Positions 45,246 to 56,120 are shown, counted from the first letter of the stretch. The stretch is 64,000 bases of DNA from Heliopora coerulea (GCA_030142905.1 JASJOG010000201.1:305001-369000), one strand, 5' to 3'. The notes: generated from the letters alone by a model not told the origin. A program made the numbers and translations.

Positions 45246-45727
45246 ATATTGTTAATAAGCGATGAAAACGGGGATAAACATTATTGTTTAATTAAAAATA
45301 TGAGCAGATTATTTTCAAGTCAAGTAAATAAACATAAAGGAAAATTACATATTTTTTCAAATGATAAAACAGCGATTTTGTCGTGGTAACAAATTTAAAC
45401 ATAGTTTTTAAATACGTAGATACCATGGTGAATGGTAATTTAAGATAAAGTAGGAGAAGATGAAGAGTAATATACGCTTAAAGAGGTATACACAGTTACC
45501 AAAGACTGTTGGATAGTTTAGTTCTTAACAGAACTGTTTGAAACTTAAAGAGGTAATATTCTACGTAAAGAATACGCCTAAAGAATCAGAAAAAAGCACG
45601 ATGCATTTCGGCAGACCATTTATCAAGTGCTATACGTCTGCTAGCTAAAGAGAAAGAAAGAAACATATCACCTGCTTATATAGTCTAAAGAAAACTCGTG
45701 ACATCAACCCAACGGAATGTGGGAGGG

Positions 45728-46597
45728 TCAAAATAGCGATAGTTTGAAAACAAATTCCTTTTGCCGGCACAGATCAGGATCATTAAGTTTTATGTAAATG
45801 GCTTCCATCACCTTCAATTGAAAGGCGGAACGGCATTTGTAAAGAATTCTAAAATTATCATCTGAGTAGTTTTCGGCGCAAGATTTGTTGGACAAAAGAT
45901 GTTTGCCAACAGCTGAGTCGCAACTGATCAATTGACCGGAGCGGCATAGTCGTCCTGGTTGTTGACGTGATGGCTGAGCTCCATTTCTAATCATGCTAGG
46001 AACGTGTTGTTTGATCCTATCACCCAGTCTCTGATTAGTTCTACCTACATAGCGAGATCCACATTCGCATTTAAATTCGTAAATAACACAGCTAGATGAA
46101 GAAGCAGGTAGAGACTCTTTGTGAGTGGGTGGAAGGATGATTTTCGTCGAAAAGATGCCAACGAATCTAGCAACAAAAAATGTTTGCTCAGTAATTAGCT
46201 TGATCGATTGACCAAAAGTTTCGGAAATTTGTCCTATCCATGGAAGTTTTAAATGTACTGGACATTTAGCGGGTCCAATTGGTTTGTCTGTTTCACTTTG
46301 ATTGAAAGCCTTATTAAGTATACTTTCAGGGTAGCCATTAGATAAAAATATAGATTTCAATTTGTCAAGATCACTTAGAAGAAATTTCTTAGATGCAATC
46401 TTATGAGTACGGTCAATTAAACATTTAATCAAGGAGAGTTTCTGCTTTTTGGCACTAAAGGAATCAAATCTTGTGTACAGGCCCGTGAAAGTCGGTTTTC
46501 TGTAAACACTAGTCAAGAAAGCCGTGTCCCCTTTGTGTACTAGTACATCGAGGAAAGGAAGTTTATTATCTTTCTCATACTCACAAGTAAATTTCAC
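45728..46597 (-). pseudogene. Penelope-like ORF, 5'-truncated inverted copy (end of RT plus GIY-YIG)
   Basis: 289 codons without a stop, identical in protein to the plus-strand copy from KFTCEYEKDNKLPFLDV to EFVFKL. It includes the GIY-YIG endonuclease core (CVIYEFKCECGSRYVGRTNQ, about residues 178-197) and lacks the catalytic RT palm. The start Met is internal, so the fragment has no start of its own. The last three residues differ because the sequence after AAACTAT jumps directly into the terminal repeat. Confidence 0.88.
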
Positions 46598-48042
46598 AAA
46601 GAAGGGACTCCTTTAAGACCCATTCTGTCGATGATAAAATCAGCACAACACAATCTGGCCAAGGAACTCTCACTTCTTTTAATGCCAGTAGTCGGTATAT
46701 TCTCAAGCAGAGTTGTTAAAGATTCGTTTAGTTTTGTCAAAGAACTACGTGAAATAACTATTGACACGAAGAATCTGGTCATGTGTTCATTTGAAATAGT
46801 AAGCTTATTTACAAACATCCCTCTGGATGAAACTATAAGTATTTGTGCCAATACTTTATACCACACAGATATTACACCACCAGAAATTTCCGAAGGCGCT
46901 TTCTGCGAACTTATGATTGCCGCCACAAAGGGGTAGAATTTAGCTTTGGTGACACTATGTTCAAACAGATCGATGGAGTGGCAATGGGGTCACCACTAGG
47001 CCCTGTTCTAGCCAACATCTTTGTCGGATATTACGAGTCTAGACTGTTTCAATCTATATCGCACGAACTTCCGGAGTGCTACAAACGGTATGTAGACGAC
47101 ACTTTCGCAATATTTAATGACTACAATGCAACCAATGCCTTTCTAGATACTCTCAACAAAATCCACCCATCATTGAAATTTACTTGTGAGTATGAGAAAG
47201 ATAATAAACTTCCTTTCCTCGATGTACTAGTACACAAAGGGGACACGGCTTTCTTGACTAGTGTTTACAGAAAACCGACTTTCACGGGCCTGTACACAAG
47301 ATTTGATTCCTTTAGTGCCAAAAAGCAGAAACTCTCCTTGATTAAATGTTTAATTGACCGTACTCATAAGATTGCATCTAAGAAATTTCTTCTAAGTGAT
47401 CTTGACAAATTGAAATCTATATTTTTATCTAATGGCTACCCTGAAAGTATACTTAATAAGGCTTTCAATCAAAGTGAAACAGACAAACCAATTGGACCCG
47501 CTAAATGTCCAGTACATTTAAAACTTCCATGGATAGGACAAATTTCCGAAACTTTTGGTCAATCGATCAAGCTAATTACTGAGCAAACATTTTTTGTTGC
47601 TAGATTCGTTGGCATCTTTTCGACGAAAATCATCCTTCCACCCACTCACAAAGAGTCTCTACCTGCTTCTTCATCTAGCTGTGTTATTTACGAATTTAAA
47701 TGCGAATGTGGATCTCGCTATGTAGGTAGAACTAATCAGAGACTGGGTGATAGGATCAAACAACACGTTCCTAGCATGATTAGAAATGGAGCTCAGCCAT
47801 CACGTCAACAACCAGGACGACTATGCCGCTCCGGTCAATTGATCAGTTGCGACTCAGCTGTTGGCAAACATCTTTTGTCCAACAAATCTTGCGCCGAAAA
47901 CTACTCAGATGATAATTTTAGAATTCTTTACAAATGCCGTTCCGCCTTTCAATTGAAGGTGATGGAAGCCATTTACATAAAACTTAATGATCCTGATCTG
48001 TGCCGGCAAAAGGAATTTGTTTTCAAACTATGTGAGAGTTAA
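46598..48042 (+). pseudogene. Penelope-like RT and GIY-YIG endonuclease, one frameshift
   Basis: The open frame starts at the head-to-head junction (EGTPLRPILSMIKSAQHNL) and holds IVSLFTNIPLDETI, the first palm motif. A one-base loss in a G run at 46929-46934 ends it. The next frame runs to 48042 with GVAMGSPLGPVLANIFVGYY, the catalytic RYVDDTFAIF and a C-terminal GIY-YIG domain (YEFKCECGSRYVGRTN). In this class the nuclease and RT prime at the target by nicking. The N-terminal part is missing by truncation. Apart from this and the frameshift the copy looks young. Confidence 0.9.
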
Positions 48043-48058
48043 TCACCGATAACGGAGG

Positions 48059-48177
48059 CTCTTAGCCAGATACATCCCGAAGGGACGTGACCCGAGGAAT
48101 GCATCCCGAGGGGCCGTAGGCCCCAAGGGATGCTTTCCGAGGGCTACGCTCCCGAGGGATGGATCTGGCTAAGAACC
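48059..48177. repeat. GC-rich compound hairpin
   Basis: CTTAGCCAGATACATCCC near the left edge pairs with GGGATGGATCTGGCTAAG at the right. Inside, GCATCCC pairs with GGGATGC, and GGGGCC-GTA-GGCCCC forms the tip. CCC-GAA-GGG (48076-48084) and CCCGAGG words recur. It lies in the 1.1-kb segment absent from the sister arm. Confidence 0.75.
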
Positions 48178-48306
48178 GACGTTCGAGGTGATTAACTGAC
48201 TTATTACATGATTGACAAGGTTTTCTCAAAATAACAATGGCAGACAATGCTTTCTGTTGTAAAGATTCTTTTGACGTTTCTTAACCCACAAGTTAAGGTT
48301 CACGTC

Positions 48307-48549
48307 AAAACCAGTCGGCCATAATACGTTAGGTGATACGGTCAAGAATCTGTGCCGGGAAGCTGGAATTCAAGGGTATTACACGAATCACAGCATGAGG
48401 GGAACAACTGCTACTCGTGGCCTTTAAAAAGGAATTCCTGACAAGTTTATCATGGAAAGAAGTGGGCACGGAAATGTCAGATCCTTACAGCAATATCAGA
48501 GACCAACCGTTCAAAAGAAGGTTGAGATGTCGAAAGCGTTTGATTTACC
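48307..48549 (+). pseudogene. Crypton-like tyrosine recombinase, C-terminal fragment with one stop
   Basis: The frame reads KPVGHNTLGDTVKNLCREAG, then YYTNHSMRGTTATRGL, a TAA (48427), then FIMERSGHGNVRSLQQYQR. This is the C-terminal catalytic block of animal Crypton-type (DUF3504-like) recombinases: H-x-x-R, G-H and the nucleophile Tyr in order. The first catalytic Arg and the N-terminal domain are absent. It lies between the Penelope-like ORF and its terminal repeat, in a segment the sister arm lacks. Confidence 0.75.
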
Positions 48550-48879
48550 GTTAGGTGATAAGGTCAATTCGTACTGCGGAGAAGCGTCAGTAAGAAAAAA
48601 GTCAGTAAGAGAGAAACAGACAGTGGTGAGATAGGAGGCAAAATAGAAAAAAAAGTTGAGAATTGTCGATTTAAAAGTGGTGAAAAGAAGGACGTTCAAT
48701 TTAGTAATTGTACGTTGTATGTCGGGAATGACTTTAAGGTTTAGATTCATTTTGATGTTTCATGGTTCTATGAAATAATGTTTGGTTTTTGATTGTGTGA
48801 GTGAAATGCTGTGAACTATGATATTACGAACAGTATAGCTCGGTGTAATTTTCGTACTTGTCAATAGAGACAAGATCTG

Positions 48880-49000
48880 GCGTAGAATTCCTCATTACAC
48901 ATTTTAGGGTTGTATGTAGATACATCCCTACTGGCAAGGTTTTATCTAGATACAACCCTGCTAGGAGGGATGTATCTATATACAACCCTTGAATACTAAT
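48880..49000. repeat. Inverted repeat of GTATGTAGATACATCCCT type
   Basis: GGGTTGTATGTAGATACATC near 48908 pairs with GATGTATCTATATACAACCC near 48968, with a related third word between them. Confidence 0.6.
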
Positions 49001-49402
49001 TCAATTCAATTCATCAACCCCGCTTTTCCCCGCTGAATATCAAATCCCTCCCCTGGCTTGAAGAAAGTTCGCCTTTAACAAGTATTTATGTTAAATAAAG
49101 CTCTGCGAATAACAAAGAAAACCGCGTCGATCATGTAATAACGCTATTTTGACCTTCCCACATTCCGTTGGGTTGATGTCACGAGTTTTCTTTAGACTAT
49201 ATAAGCAGGTGATATGTTTCTTTCTTTCTCTTTAGCTAGCAGACGTATAGCACTTGATAAGTGGTCTGCCGAAATGCATCGTGCTTTTTTCTGATTCTTT
49301 AGGCGTATTCTTTACGTAGAATATTACCTCTTTAAGTTTCAAACAGTTCTGTTAAGAACTAAACTATCCAACAGTCTTTGGTAACTGTGTATACCTCTTT
49401 AA

Positions 49403-50567
49403 CCCTATTTAACATGGCATATCGGTATGCCCTTATTTCACATGGGGGGGGGGGGCTTTTTTGGTCCCCCCTAATTATTTCGAGAACGGGAAATGGGAAA
49501 TGCATGAAACTTTGGGATATGTTAGAAAATTATATTACTAGTCAAAAAACATCAAAATATCTACAAAAAATTTTTTTCAAGTGTCTTTGCTGGGGGTCTG
49601 TTCAAGTCTATATGTGGAATTTTTCAATACATTCATTACATACGTAGCTTGCATGCTTTGTTCATATTGTTCTTTGACAAGATGGACAACAATGCTTAGA
49701 TTTGCCAAGTTTGTTCTTTTGTTCATTGTAATGAGGCTTTCCCTTCAACTGTTTGATGCAGTAAAAGCATTTTTTTCGATCACTTGGAGCTTCAAGTGCT
49801 GCTGGTTGTTCGACGTACTGTCACTTGTTGTAACTTTTGTAACTTTTCACACCTTTTTCAATACCTCAGATAAGTAGGGTTTCCAATCTGTTTTACACTT
49901 CTTTCTATACATCAAAATATCAATAATGGATTCAACTAACATTTTCATAGAAAAGGGAAGCTTTAAAGATTTGTATAAAAGAAATGTTTGGCCTGTGATT
50001 TGTATTCCACTAATTACTAATTACAGAATACGTGAAAGTAACTCATTGTGTTTACTCCCGAGACTGCATTTTCCAGTTGAAAAAGGCAAACATAGAACTA
50101 AATTGAAGATGTAGTAATAAATCAGTGTGACAAAAAATCAAAAAAGACATCAAAGTTTGAGAAAAACATTTAGAATGTTTGAGTTCAAAAAATAACAGCC
50201 GGAATTGAATTTTACCCGCTGAAAAAAAAATAAAAATGATGATTGTGCATTCAAATTTGTCTTAGACCTAAGATGTAATTGGCAGGCAAAAAAAATTCAA
50301 CATTATTGTCCAAAAAATCTAATCAGACGAAAATAAAACCAAAGATTGTAAAACTGCAAAAAGTGATTTTTCACCCCCTGGCGACAAAAGTGGAATTACC
50401 CAAGGAAAACGTGAAAATTTTTAAAACTTCTTTATAGCAAAATAACCGCAATAAAAAAATATTAAAAGTCACAAAATTTCAGCCAAATTGGACAAGCGGT
50501 TCAAATTTTATGAAACAAAGTATAGGTGGGGGGGCCAAAAAAGCCCCCCCCCCCATGTGAAATAGGG
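49403..50567 (-). mobile_element. piggyBac-type element, 1165 bp, with TTAA duplication
   Basis: TTAA flanks both sides (49399-49402, 50568-50571), and the ends read CCCTATTT in inverted orientation, followed by a CACATG, poly-G and CTTTTTTGG stretch in both arms. The left end has a short extra insertion. The sister arm of the Penelope-like pair retains the unoccupied TTAA (45478-45481). Remnants of a piggyBac cysteine-rich domain lie inside. It is too short to encode a full transposase. Confidence 0.88.
49610..49790 (-). pseudogene. piggyBac transposase C-terminal cysteine-rich domain remnant
   Basis: Read on the minus strand: KKCFYCIKQLKGKPHYNEQK, then KHCCPSCQRTI, a stop, TKHASYVCNECIEKFH. 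The C-x2-C, C-x2-C, KHA and C-x2-C order is that of the zinc-binding C-terminus of piggyBac transposases. The catalytic DDD core is deleted. Confidence 0.65.
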
Positions 50568-50652
50568 TTAAGCGTATATTACTCTTCATCTTCTCCTACT
50601 TTATCTTAAATTACCATTCACCATGGTATCTACGTATTTAAAAACTATGTTT

Positions 50653-53457
50653 AAATTACATATTTGTAATTATTGTTTACAAAATTTCAGTAATGAAAAA
50701 ACTCTTAAAAATCATTTGGAATATTGTTCAAAATATAAGTGTGGAAAAACTGTTTATCCAAATAAAGGAGAAAAATTAAAGTTTAAAAATTATGAAAAAA
50801 TGCACAATGTTCCATTTGTAATTTATGCAGATTTTGAATGCAATTTAAAATATGAGGATAAAAATATTGGTGATAATACAAAACAATTTCAAAAACATGA
50901 ACCGTCTGGATATTGCTATTTGATAAAATGTTTTGATGATAATTTATTTAAACCAAAATTAGTAAAATATACAAAAAAATCTGGTGACGGTGGAACCGGC
51001 AAAATCGAACGAAGTTCTCAGGACCGAAGGTCCAGCTCTGTGTCTGCAAAATTTGTAGAAAGTTTAGAAAATAATATAAAAAAGATATATGAACAATTTA
51101 AATTTCCAAAAAAGATTATATTTAGAGAAAAGGATAAAAAAGATTGTGAAACAACTAAGAAATGTTATGCATGTAGTAAAGAATTTGAACCGCTACAAAG
51201 CAGCGCCACAAGTGGTCCTGGTGGGCAGCGAGCTGTTGATCACCCTTCGGGCTCCACTTCTACCAAAGTTGCTGATCATTGTCATTTCACTGGAAAATAT
51301 CGTGGAGCTGCTTGTTGTAGTTGTAATTCAAAAATGAAAAAACCTAAATTTATTCCAGTTATATTTCATAATTTACAAAATTATGACAGTCATTTGTTTA
51401 TTAAAAATCTTGGAGTTTCAGAGGGTGAAATTAATTGTATTCCTAATACGGAAGAAAAATATATTTCATTTACAAAAGAAATTATTGTTGATAAATTTGA
51501 ATCTAAAAAAATAATTACAGAAAAACAATTTAAAAATCGATGTAAAGAAAACATTATTGAATATGAAAAAATTGATGAAAATGGAAGTGAAAAGTATAAA
51601 ATCAAAGAAATAATTAGTGTTAAAAAACAAATTAGATTTATTGACAGTTTTAAATTTATGCAAAGTGGTTTAGGAAACTTGGTTAAAAATTTAGATAAAA
51701 ATGAGCTAAATATTATGAAAAAATTTTACAGTCAAGCTGAAGAAAGAGAATTATTTACTAGAAAAGGTGTGTTTCCATATGATTGGTTTGATAATATTCA
51801 AAAATTAAATGAAGAAAAATTACCTGATATTGAAGAATTTTATTCAAAATTAAATGATGAAAATATAAGCGAAGCAGATTATGAACATGCGCAAAATGTT
51901 TGGAAAAAATTTAATATTAAAGATATGCGATCATATCACGACTTATATTTGAAAACTGATGTGATACTTTTGGCGGATGTTTTTGAAAATTTTAGAAAAG
52001 TTTGTAAAAAAAATTATGGGGTAGATCCCGCTTGGTATTATACTTCACCTGGATTGGCGTGGGATGCAATGTTGAAAATGACTAAAGTTAAATTGGAATT
52101 ATTATCTGACCCACAAATGTACCTTATGATTGAAAATGAAATTCGAGGGGGAATTTCAACTATCACAAAAAGATATGCAAAAGCTAATAATCCTTATATG
52201 GGTTCAAAGTATAATCCTGAAGAATATAATGTATATCTTGCTTATTTAGACGCGAATAATCTTTATGGATGGGCAATGAGTAAAAAACTTCCTGTGAGAG
52301 ATTTTAAATGGATGAATGAAAGAGAATTACAAAATTGGGAAAAATTTCCTTGTATATTAGAAGTTGACTTGGAATACCCTGAAGAGCTGCATGATTTACA
52401 TAATGAATACCCATTAGCGCCAGAAAGATTAAAAGTTGACACCTGCAGAGCAGGAGGTGTTGAAAAATTAATTCCAAATTTGAATAATAAAGAAAAATAT
52501 GTTTTACATAGTGAAAACTTTAAATTATATGAAAAATTAGGATTAAAAATTACAAAAATTCATAAAGGTGTTAAATTTTATGAAGAAGATTTTATGAAAA
52601 AATATATTGATTTAAACACAAAACTGAGAACAGATGCAAAAAATGAATTTGAAAAAGACTTTTTCAAACTTATGAATAATTCTGTATTTGGGAAAACTAT
52701 GGAGAATGTTAGAAACAGAGTTGATATAAAATTAGTTAACAGAGAAGAAAAAGCATTAAAATTATTTTCAAAAACCAATTTTGACAAAAGAACAATATTT
52801 TCTGAAAATTTAATTGCTGTGCATATCTATAAGAAAAAAGTTAAGCTTGATAAACCTATATATCTAGGAATGGGCATATTGGATCTGAGTAAGACTTTAA
52901 TGTATGATTTTCATTATAATTATATTAAACCAAAATATGGTGAAAATTCGCGGTTGTTATTTACAGATACTGACAGTTTAATGTATGAAATTTACACTGA
53001 CGATTTTTATAAAGATATATCTACAGATGTTGAAAAAATGTTTGACACAAGTAATTACCCAAAAGACCATGAAAGCGGAATTCCAACAGGAAAGAATAAA
53101 AAAGTAATTGGAATGATGAAAGATGAGTGCGGAGGTAAACAAACAGAAGAATTTGTAGGGCTCAGAGCAAAATTATATTCTTATAAAATAGATGAAAAAG
53201 AATCAAAAAGATGTAAAGGTGTTAAAAAAAATGTTATTGAAAAAAATATAACATTTCAAAATTATAAAGATTGCTTATTTAGTGAAGAAGAACAAATTAG
53301 AAAAATGAATTTAATAAGGCATCGAAATCATGAATTGTATACTGAAAGTGTAGAAAAAATTGCATTGTCAGCAAAAGATGATAAAAGAATAATACTTGAA
53401 AATAAAATAGACACACTAGCATATGGACATTACATGTCGGAAATGATTGACACTTAG
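50653..53457 (+). pseudogene. Family-B DNA polymerase, main part (resumes after insertion)
   Basis: The frame (numbered from the ATG at 50623, inside the insertion) is open to 53457. It has a C2H2-like finger (CNYCLQNFSNEKTLKNHLEY), exonuclease motifs (YADFEC with D70/E72, HNLQNYDSHLF, YHDLYLKTD) and a zinc segment like endonuclease VII (CYACSKEFE with DHCHFTGKYRGAACCSCN). The polymerase motifs DANNLYGWAM (D543), KLMNNSVFGK (K682) and TDTDSL (D782/D784) follow. All catalytic acids are kept, so decay began with the insertion, not before. Two GC-rich inserts lie at about 50985-51050 and 51190-51275. Protein-primed type by overall style. Confidence 0.9.
51005..51040. repeat. Double hairpin module in the polymerase gene
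   Basis: ATC is followed by GAAC-GAA-GTTC, TCA, GGACC-GAA-GGTCC and the spacer AGCTCTG. This is the same layout as 44468-44518 but read in a different codon frame. Confidence 0.75.
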
Positions 53458-53559
53458 GAAAATATATTTGGATTTAAACCATAAGTTGGACTGACAATGA
53501 AGTTACTAAAGTTGTTTTTAAGAAAATTTATGGTCAGCGGAGTCTTTTTCTAATTATGT

Positions 53560-53965
53560 GGGATTTCCCCACATTCCATACATTCCAGATATCCCTAACA
53601 ACCGGTGAATCCGAAAATAGTTTTTTTGTTTACATCGAGCTGTTCAAGTTGTTAGGGAGATTGAGCATGTATGGAATGTTGAGGGTATTCCCCTGTGATA
53701 CTTTGAAAAATTTTGATGAAATTCCCGGTAACGTTATCAAATTCCTGGAAGCGGCTGGAAATGGCGTCATTAGGAAAAAGGTGATTCCCCAAACCTGATG
53801 TTGAGGGATTTCCCACACATTCCATACATGCTTAATCTCCCTAACAACCGGCGAATCCGAAAATAGTTTTTTTGTTGACATCGAGTTAGGCTGGTTGTTA
53901 GGGAGATTGAGCATGTTTGGAATGTTTGGAATTTATCAGCCTGCTGTGTTAGGGGATTTCCCTGC
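53560..53965. repeat. Two tandem copies of a hairpin unit, about 150 bp each
   Basis: 53565-53695 and 53815-53935 share CATTCCATACAT, CCCTAACAACCGG, GAATCCGAAAATAG and TTTTTTTGTT words. Each unit is itself an inverted repeat, with CATTCCATACATGCTTAATC and GGTTGTTAGGGAGATTGAGC arms. A spacer of about 115 bp separates them. They lie just after the polymerase gene. Confidence 0.8.
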
Positions 53966-55499
53966 GACACTGAAAAATTTTTGGTAATTTTTGAAATGTG
54001 ATGGAAAATGTGACAGTCCCCGCACTTTACAGACTACTCATTAAAAGCCCTGAACAATGCGGCCACAAAATAACAATAGGGAGAATTGGAAATTTTTTAT
54101 ATATAAATTGCTAATCATCAAATTTACATTTAAAATTTTCAGTTTTGTTTTAAAACGTTTGGTGAGAATGAACTTTAACAGGTTAGAAATGCTGGAGTTA
54201 CCACTAGCAACATAACGACATTAGGACATGAACACTACAACACCAAAAGATCAGGTTTTGCCTCATAACGTTAATTCCATATTGTCATTCTACTTTACTT
54301 TCATTAATCATTATGTTATCCAGTTTACACGACCGACACTTCGATAGAAACTAAGTGCCCCGTTATCTCAATTATTTTGCTTAGTGTAAACCAGGCTTAA
54401 CAGATTTCTTCTGACAAATTAAACAGTGAATGGTTGGACCAAGACCCTATATCAGGTGCTCCTTGTAGTATTTTGTGTCGTTTTCCATTTAGATATTTCA
54501 CATAATTCGTCTTAAAATAAGATTTTTTATTTCATAGCCAGACTGTCCCACTTAAAAACAGACCATTACAGGTCGGACAGCAACACTACCAACTGATCAT
54601 GAATGAAAACTTATTTGATATTTTGTCATTAAAAAGTTGAAGAATTCTACGTTATATCAAACTTGGTTAGAAAAGTCTACTATTCATCCAGAGATATAAG
54701 GTAAGATGAATTATGAAATCTGCAAAGAAAACATGAATGAGGTCTGCAATTTTACTGCAGACCACAAACCGGCAGGTGCAAAACAAAAAACAAAATACGA
54801 CAATCAAATCTGGTAAAACTTTCCAGCAAAAAAATAAAGTGAGCAAGGAGAAGTAAAAAATTTAACTTTTCGGCAGTTAAGCTTTCTGCCTATGTTTATT
54901 TTCGAAGAAGTGAAAAAGAAAATAAGGTTGCGTATGAACCCGAAACTCTAACGGCTTTTCAACCAAGTATTCCCAGGCACCTCAAAAGGGTTCAAAGGAA
55001 AATCTGGTGAATGAAGATGAGTTTAAACTTTCTAGATAAGTTTTCAAATACAGAAGAAGGCAGATGCTGGTATAATATTGGAAAGATAATATTTTATACA
55101 AGAAGTGTCTCTTAAGGAAGAATGGTGTCAGGGAGCTATTTTTGAAAGTCGCTCAAAACAATGGCCAGCAAAGAAGATTAACAAACCATTCTGATTGCAA
55201 AACCTGTATTTCAAGACTTCTAGATTTAGACATACCTGTGATTTACTTAGCACAGCTAAGTGCATGGTTACCAAAACATGAAAAGTCTCGATTCATGCTA
55301 ATCAGCATCCATTAAACCTCAGTTAAGAATTTCGTAAACAATATGTTGCTCAGCAAATGTTCAGTCAACCAGCGCCAACTAGGTTTCCCTAGAGCCTCTA
55401 GCTTTTGTTGAAATTCATTAGGAAAAGCCAACTCAAAACCTAGTCAAAAAAAGTGGTAAGTTGGGCAAATTCTCTGGTATATACTGCTATTTCAATGTC
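53966..55499. other. Stretch without recognisable gene
   Basis: No conserved exon, repeat end or RNA gene was recognised. The right end of the virus-like element may lie in its first part but shows no clear terminal repeat. Confidence 0.4.
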
Positions 55500-56112
55500 C
55501 AGTGGCGTAGCCAGAAAGTAAATGTTATGTGGGCACAACATGGCCACAGGTGTCAACATTTCCTGCTGGTCTTTTAGTAATTACACTGCTAGCTAAAGGG
55601 ATGCGGCCCTCCCTTCAAGATATTTTGTAGTACTTGAGCCCAATAATACTTCCGTACTAACTGCTGCTAGTACTGTGTTTCCTCTGGCTTCTCAATATCA
55701 TCCCTAGATTCGTTTGACTTGTGCTCGGTGTTACTATTTTCTGTCGTTCTCTTGTTATTCGAATTCATTGTACAACAATCGAACAACGACAGTTCCTTTG
55801 TCGTCATTTTAAAATTTAAGCATTTTTACACATCAGCGCCCACTGACACATGCATTAGCGGTGACAGTCAAAAACATTGTTTTTTACTTCATCTTGCAAA
55901 GATGTATTTGTACAATATATTTAACATTTATGCGGAAATTAAACTAATACTTGGACTTTAGGTAAACAGAATAATCATTTTTAATCTTTGTGGAGACTAT
56001 ACACAATACTTTGGCAACTGTGAGCTAGATTTTTCAGCAATATTTTACCCGAGCACAACCAGGTTTCACCTGGGCACAGGTCCGGGTAGGCCCAGGTGTA
56101 GCTGGGCCACTG
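55500..56112. mobile_element. Non-autonomous hAT element, 613 bp, with perfect 8-bp duplication
   Basis: TCAATGTC occurs at 55492-55499 and again at 56113-56120. Between them the ends CAGTGGCGTAGCCAG and (in reverse complement) CAGTGGCCCAGCTAC form an imperfect terminal inverted repeat. An 8-bp duplication with CAGTGG ends is the hAT signature. No transposase frame is present. Confidence 0.9.
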
Positions 56113-56120
56113 TCAATGTC

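Larger units (their letters stand above)
44334..45389 (+). pseudogene. Family-B DNA polymerase, N-terminal part (split by insertion)
   Basis: The first internal Met is at 44379. The frame is open from 44319 and may be entered from the preceding gene. It contains KCLLWCVVINELLKTNPNLR and KKAEGFNIKGINFPCGFSDT, then KFEKYNNISINVFGYNEE and HYCLIKNMSRLF, the typical N-terminal block of eukaryotic virus-like PolB genes. The gene is cut at 45342-45354 (13-bp target duplication). Residues after that belong to the insertion. Two oddities: a GC-rich hairpin-bearing insert (44468-44518) and a 12-bp tandem repeat coding HVNT about nine times at the conserved H-V-N position. Confidence 0.85.
45355..50652. 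mobile_element. Penelope-like retroelement insertion in the polymerase gene, built as an inverted pair
   Basis: AAATTACATATTT flanks the insertion on both sides (45342-45354 and 50653-50665), a 13-bp target duplication. The left part is a 5'-truncated minus-strand copy and the right part a longer plus-strand copy, joined head to head at about 46597/46598. The outer arms are inverted copies over about 1.2 kb. A tail of about 36 bp lies outside the inverted repeat on the left only, a feature described for Penelope-like elements. The right arm holds an extra 1.1-kb segment (about 48024-49139) and a piggyBac element. Confidence 0.85.
41015..53457 (+). mobile_element. Virus-like element with protein-primed family-B DNA polymerase (Polinton/adintovirus-like), partial
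   Basis: The region is far richer in A and T than its surroundings. It carries closely spaced genes on one strand: a lectin-like end, several small membrane or coiled-coil proteins, a SAP/NUMOD-like DNA-binding protein, an unknown 129-residue protein and a family-B polymerase. Spacers are mostly 20-90 bases and many genes follow a TAAATAAA-like word. No integrase, ATPase, capsid or protease gene is visible, so the element is incomplete or of another type (linear plasmid, other virus lineage). The left end is cut by Ty3. The polymerase is split by a Penelope-like insertion. The right end was not located. Confidence 0.7.

Noticed and set aside
46631..46936. Separate 101-codon gene
   Set aside because: It is the first part of the Penelope-like RT, cut off by a one-base loss.
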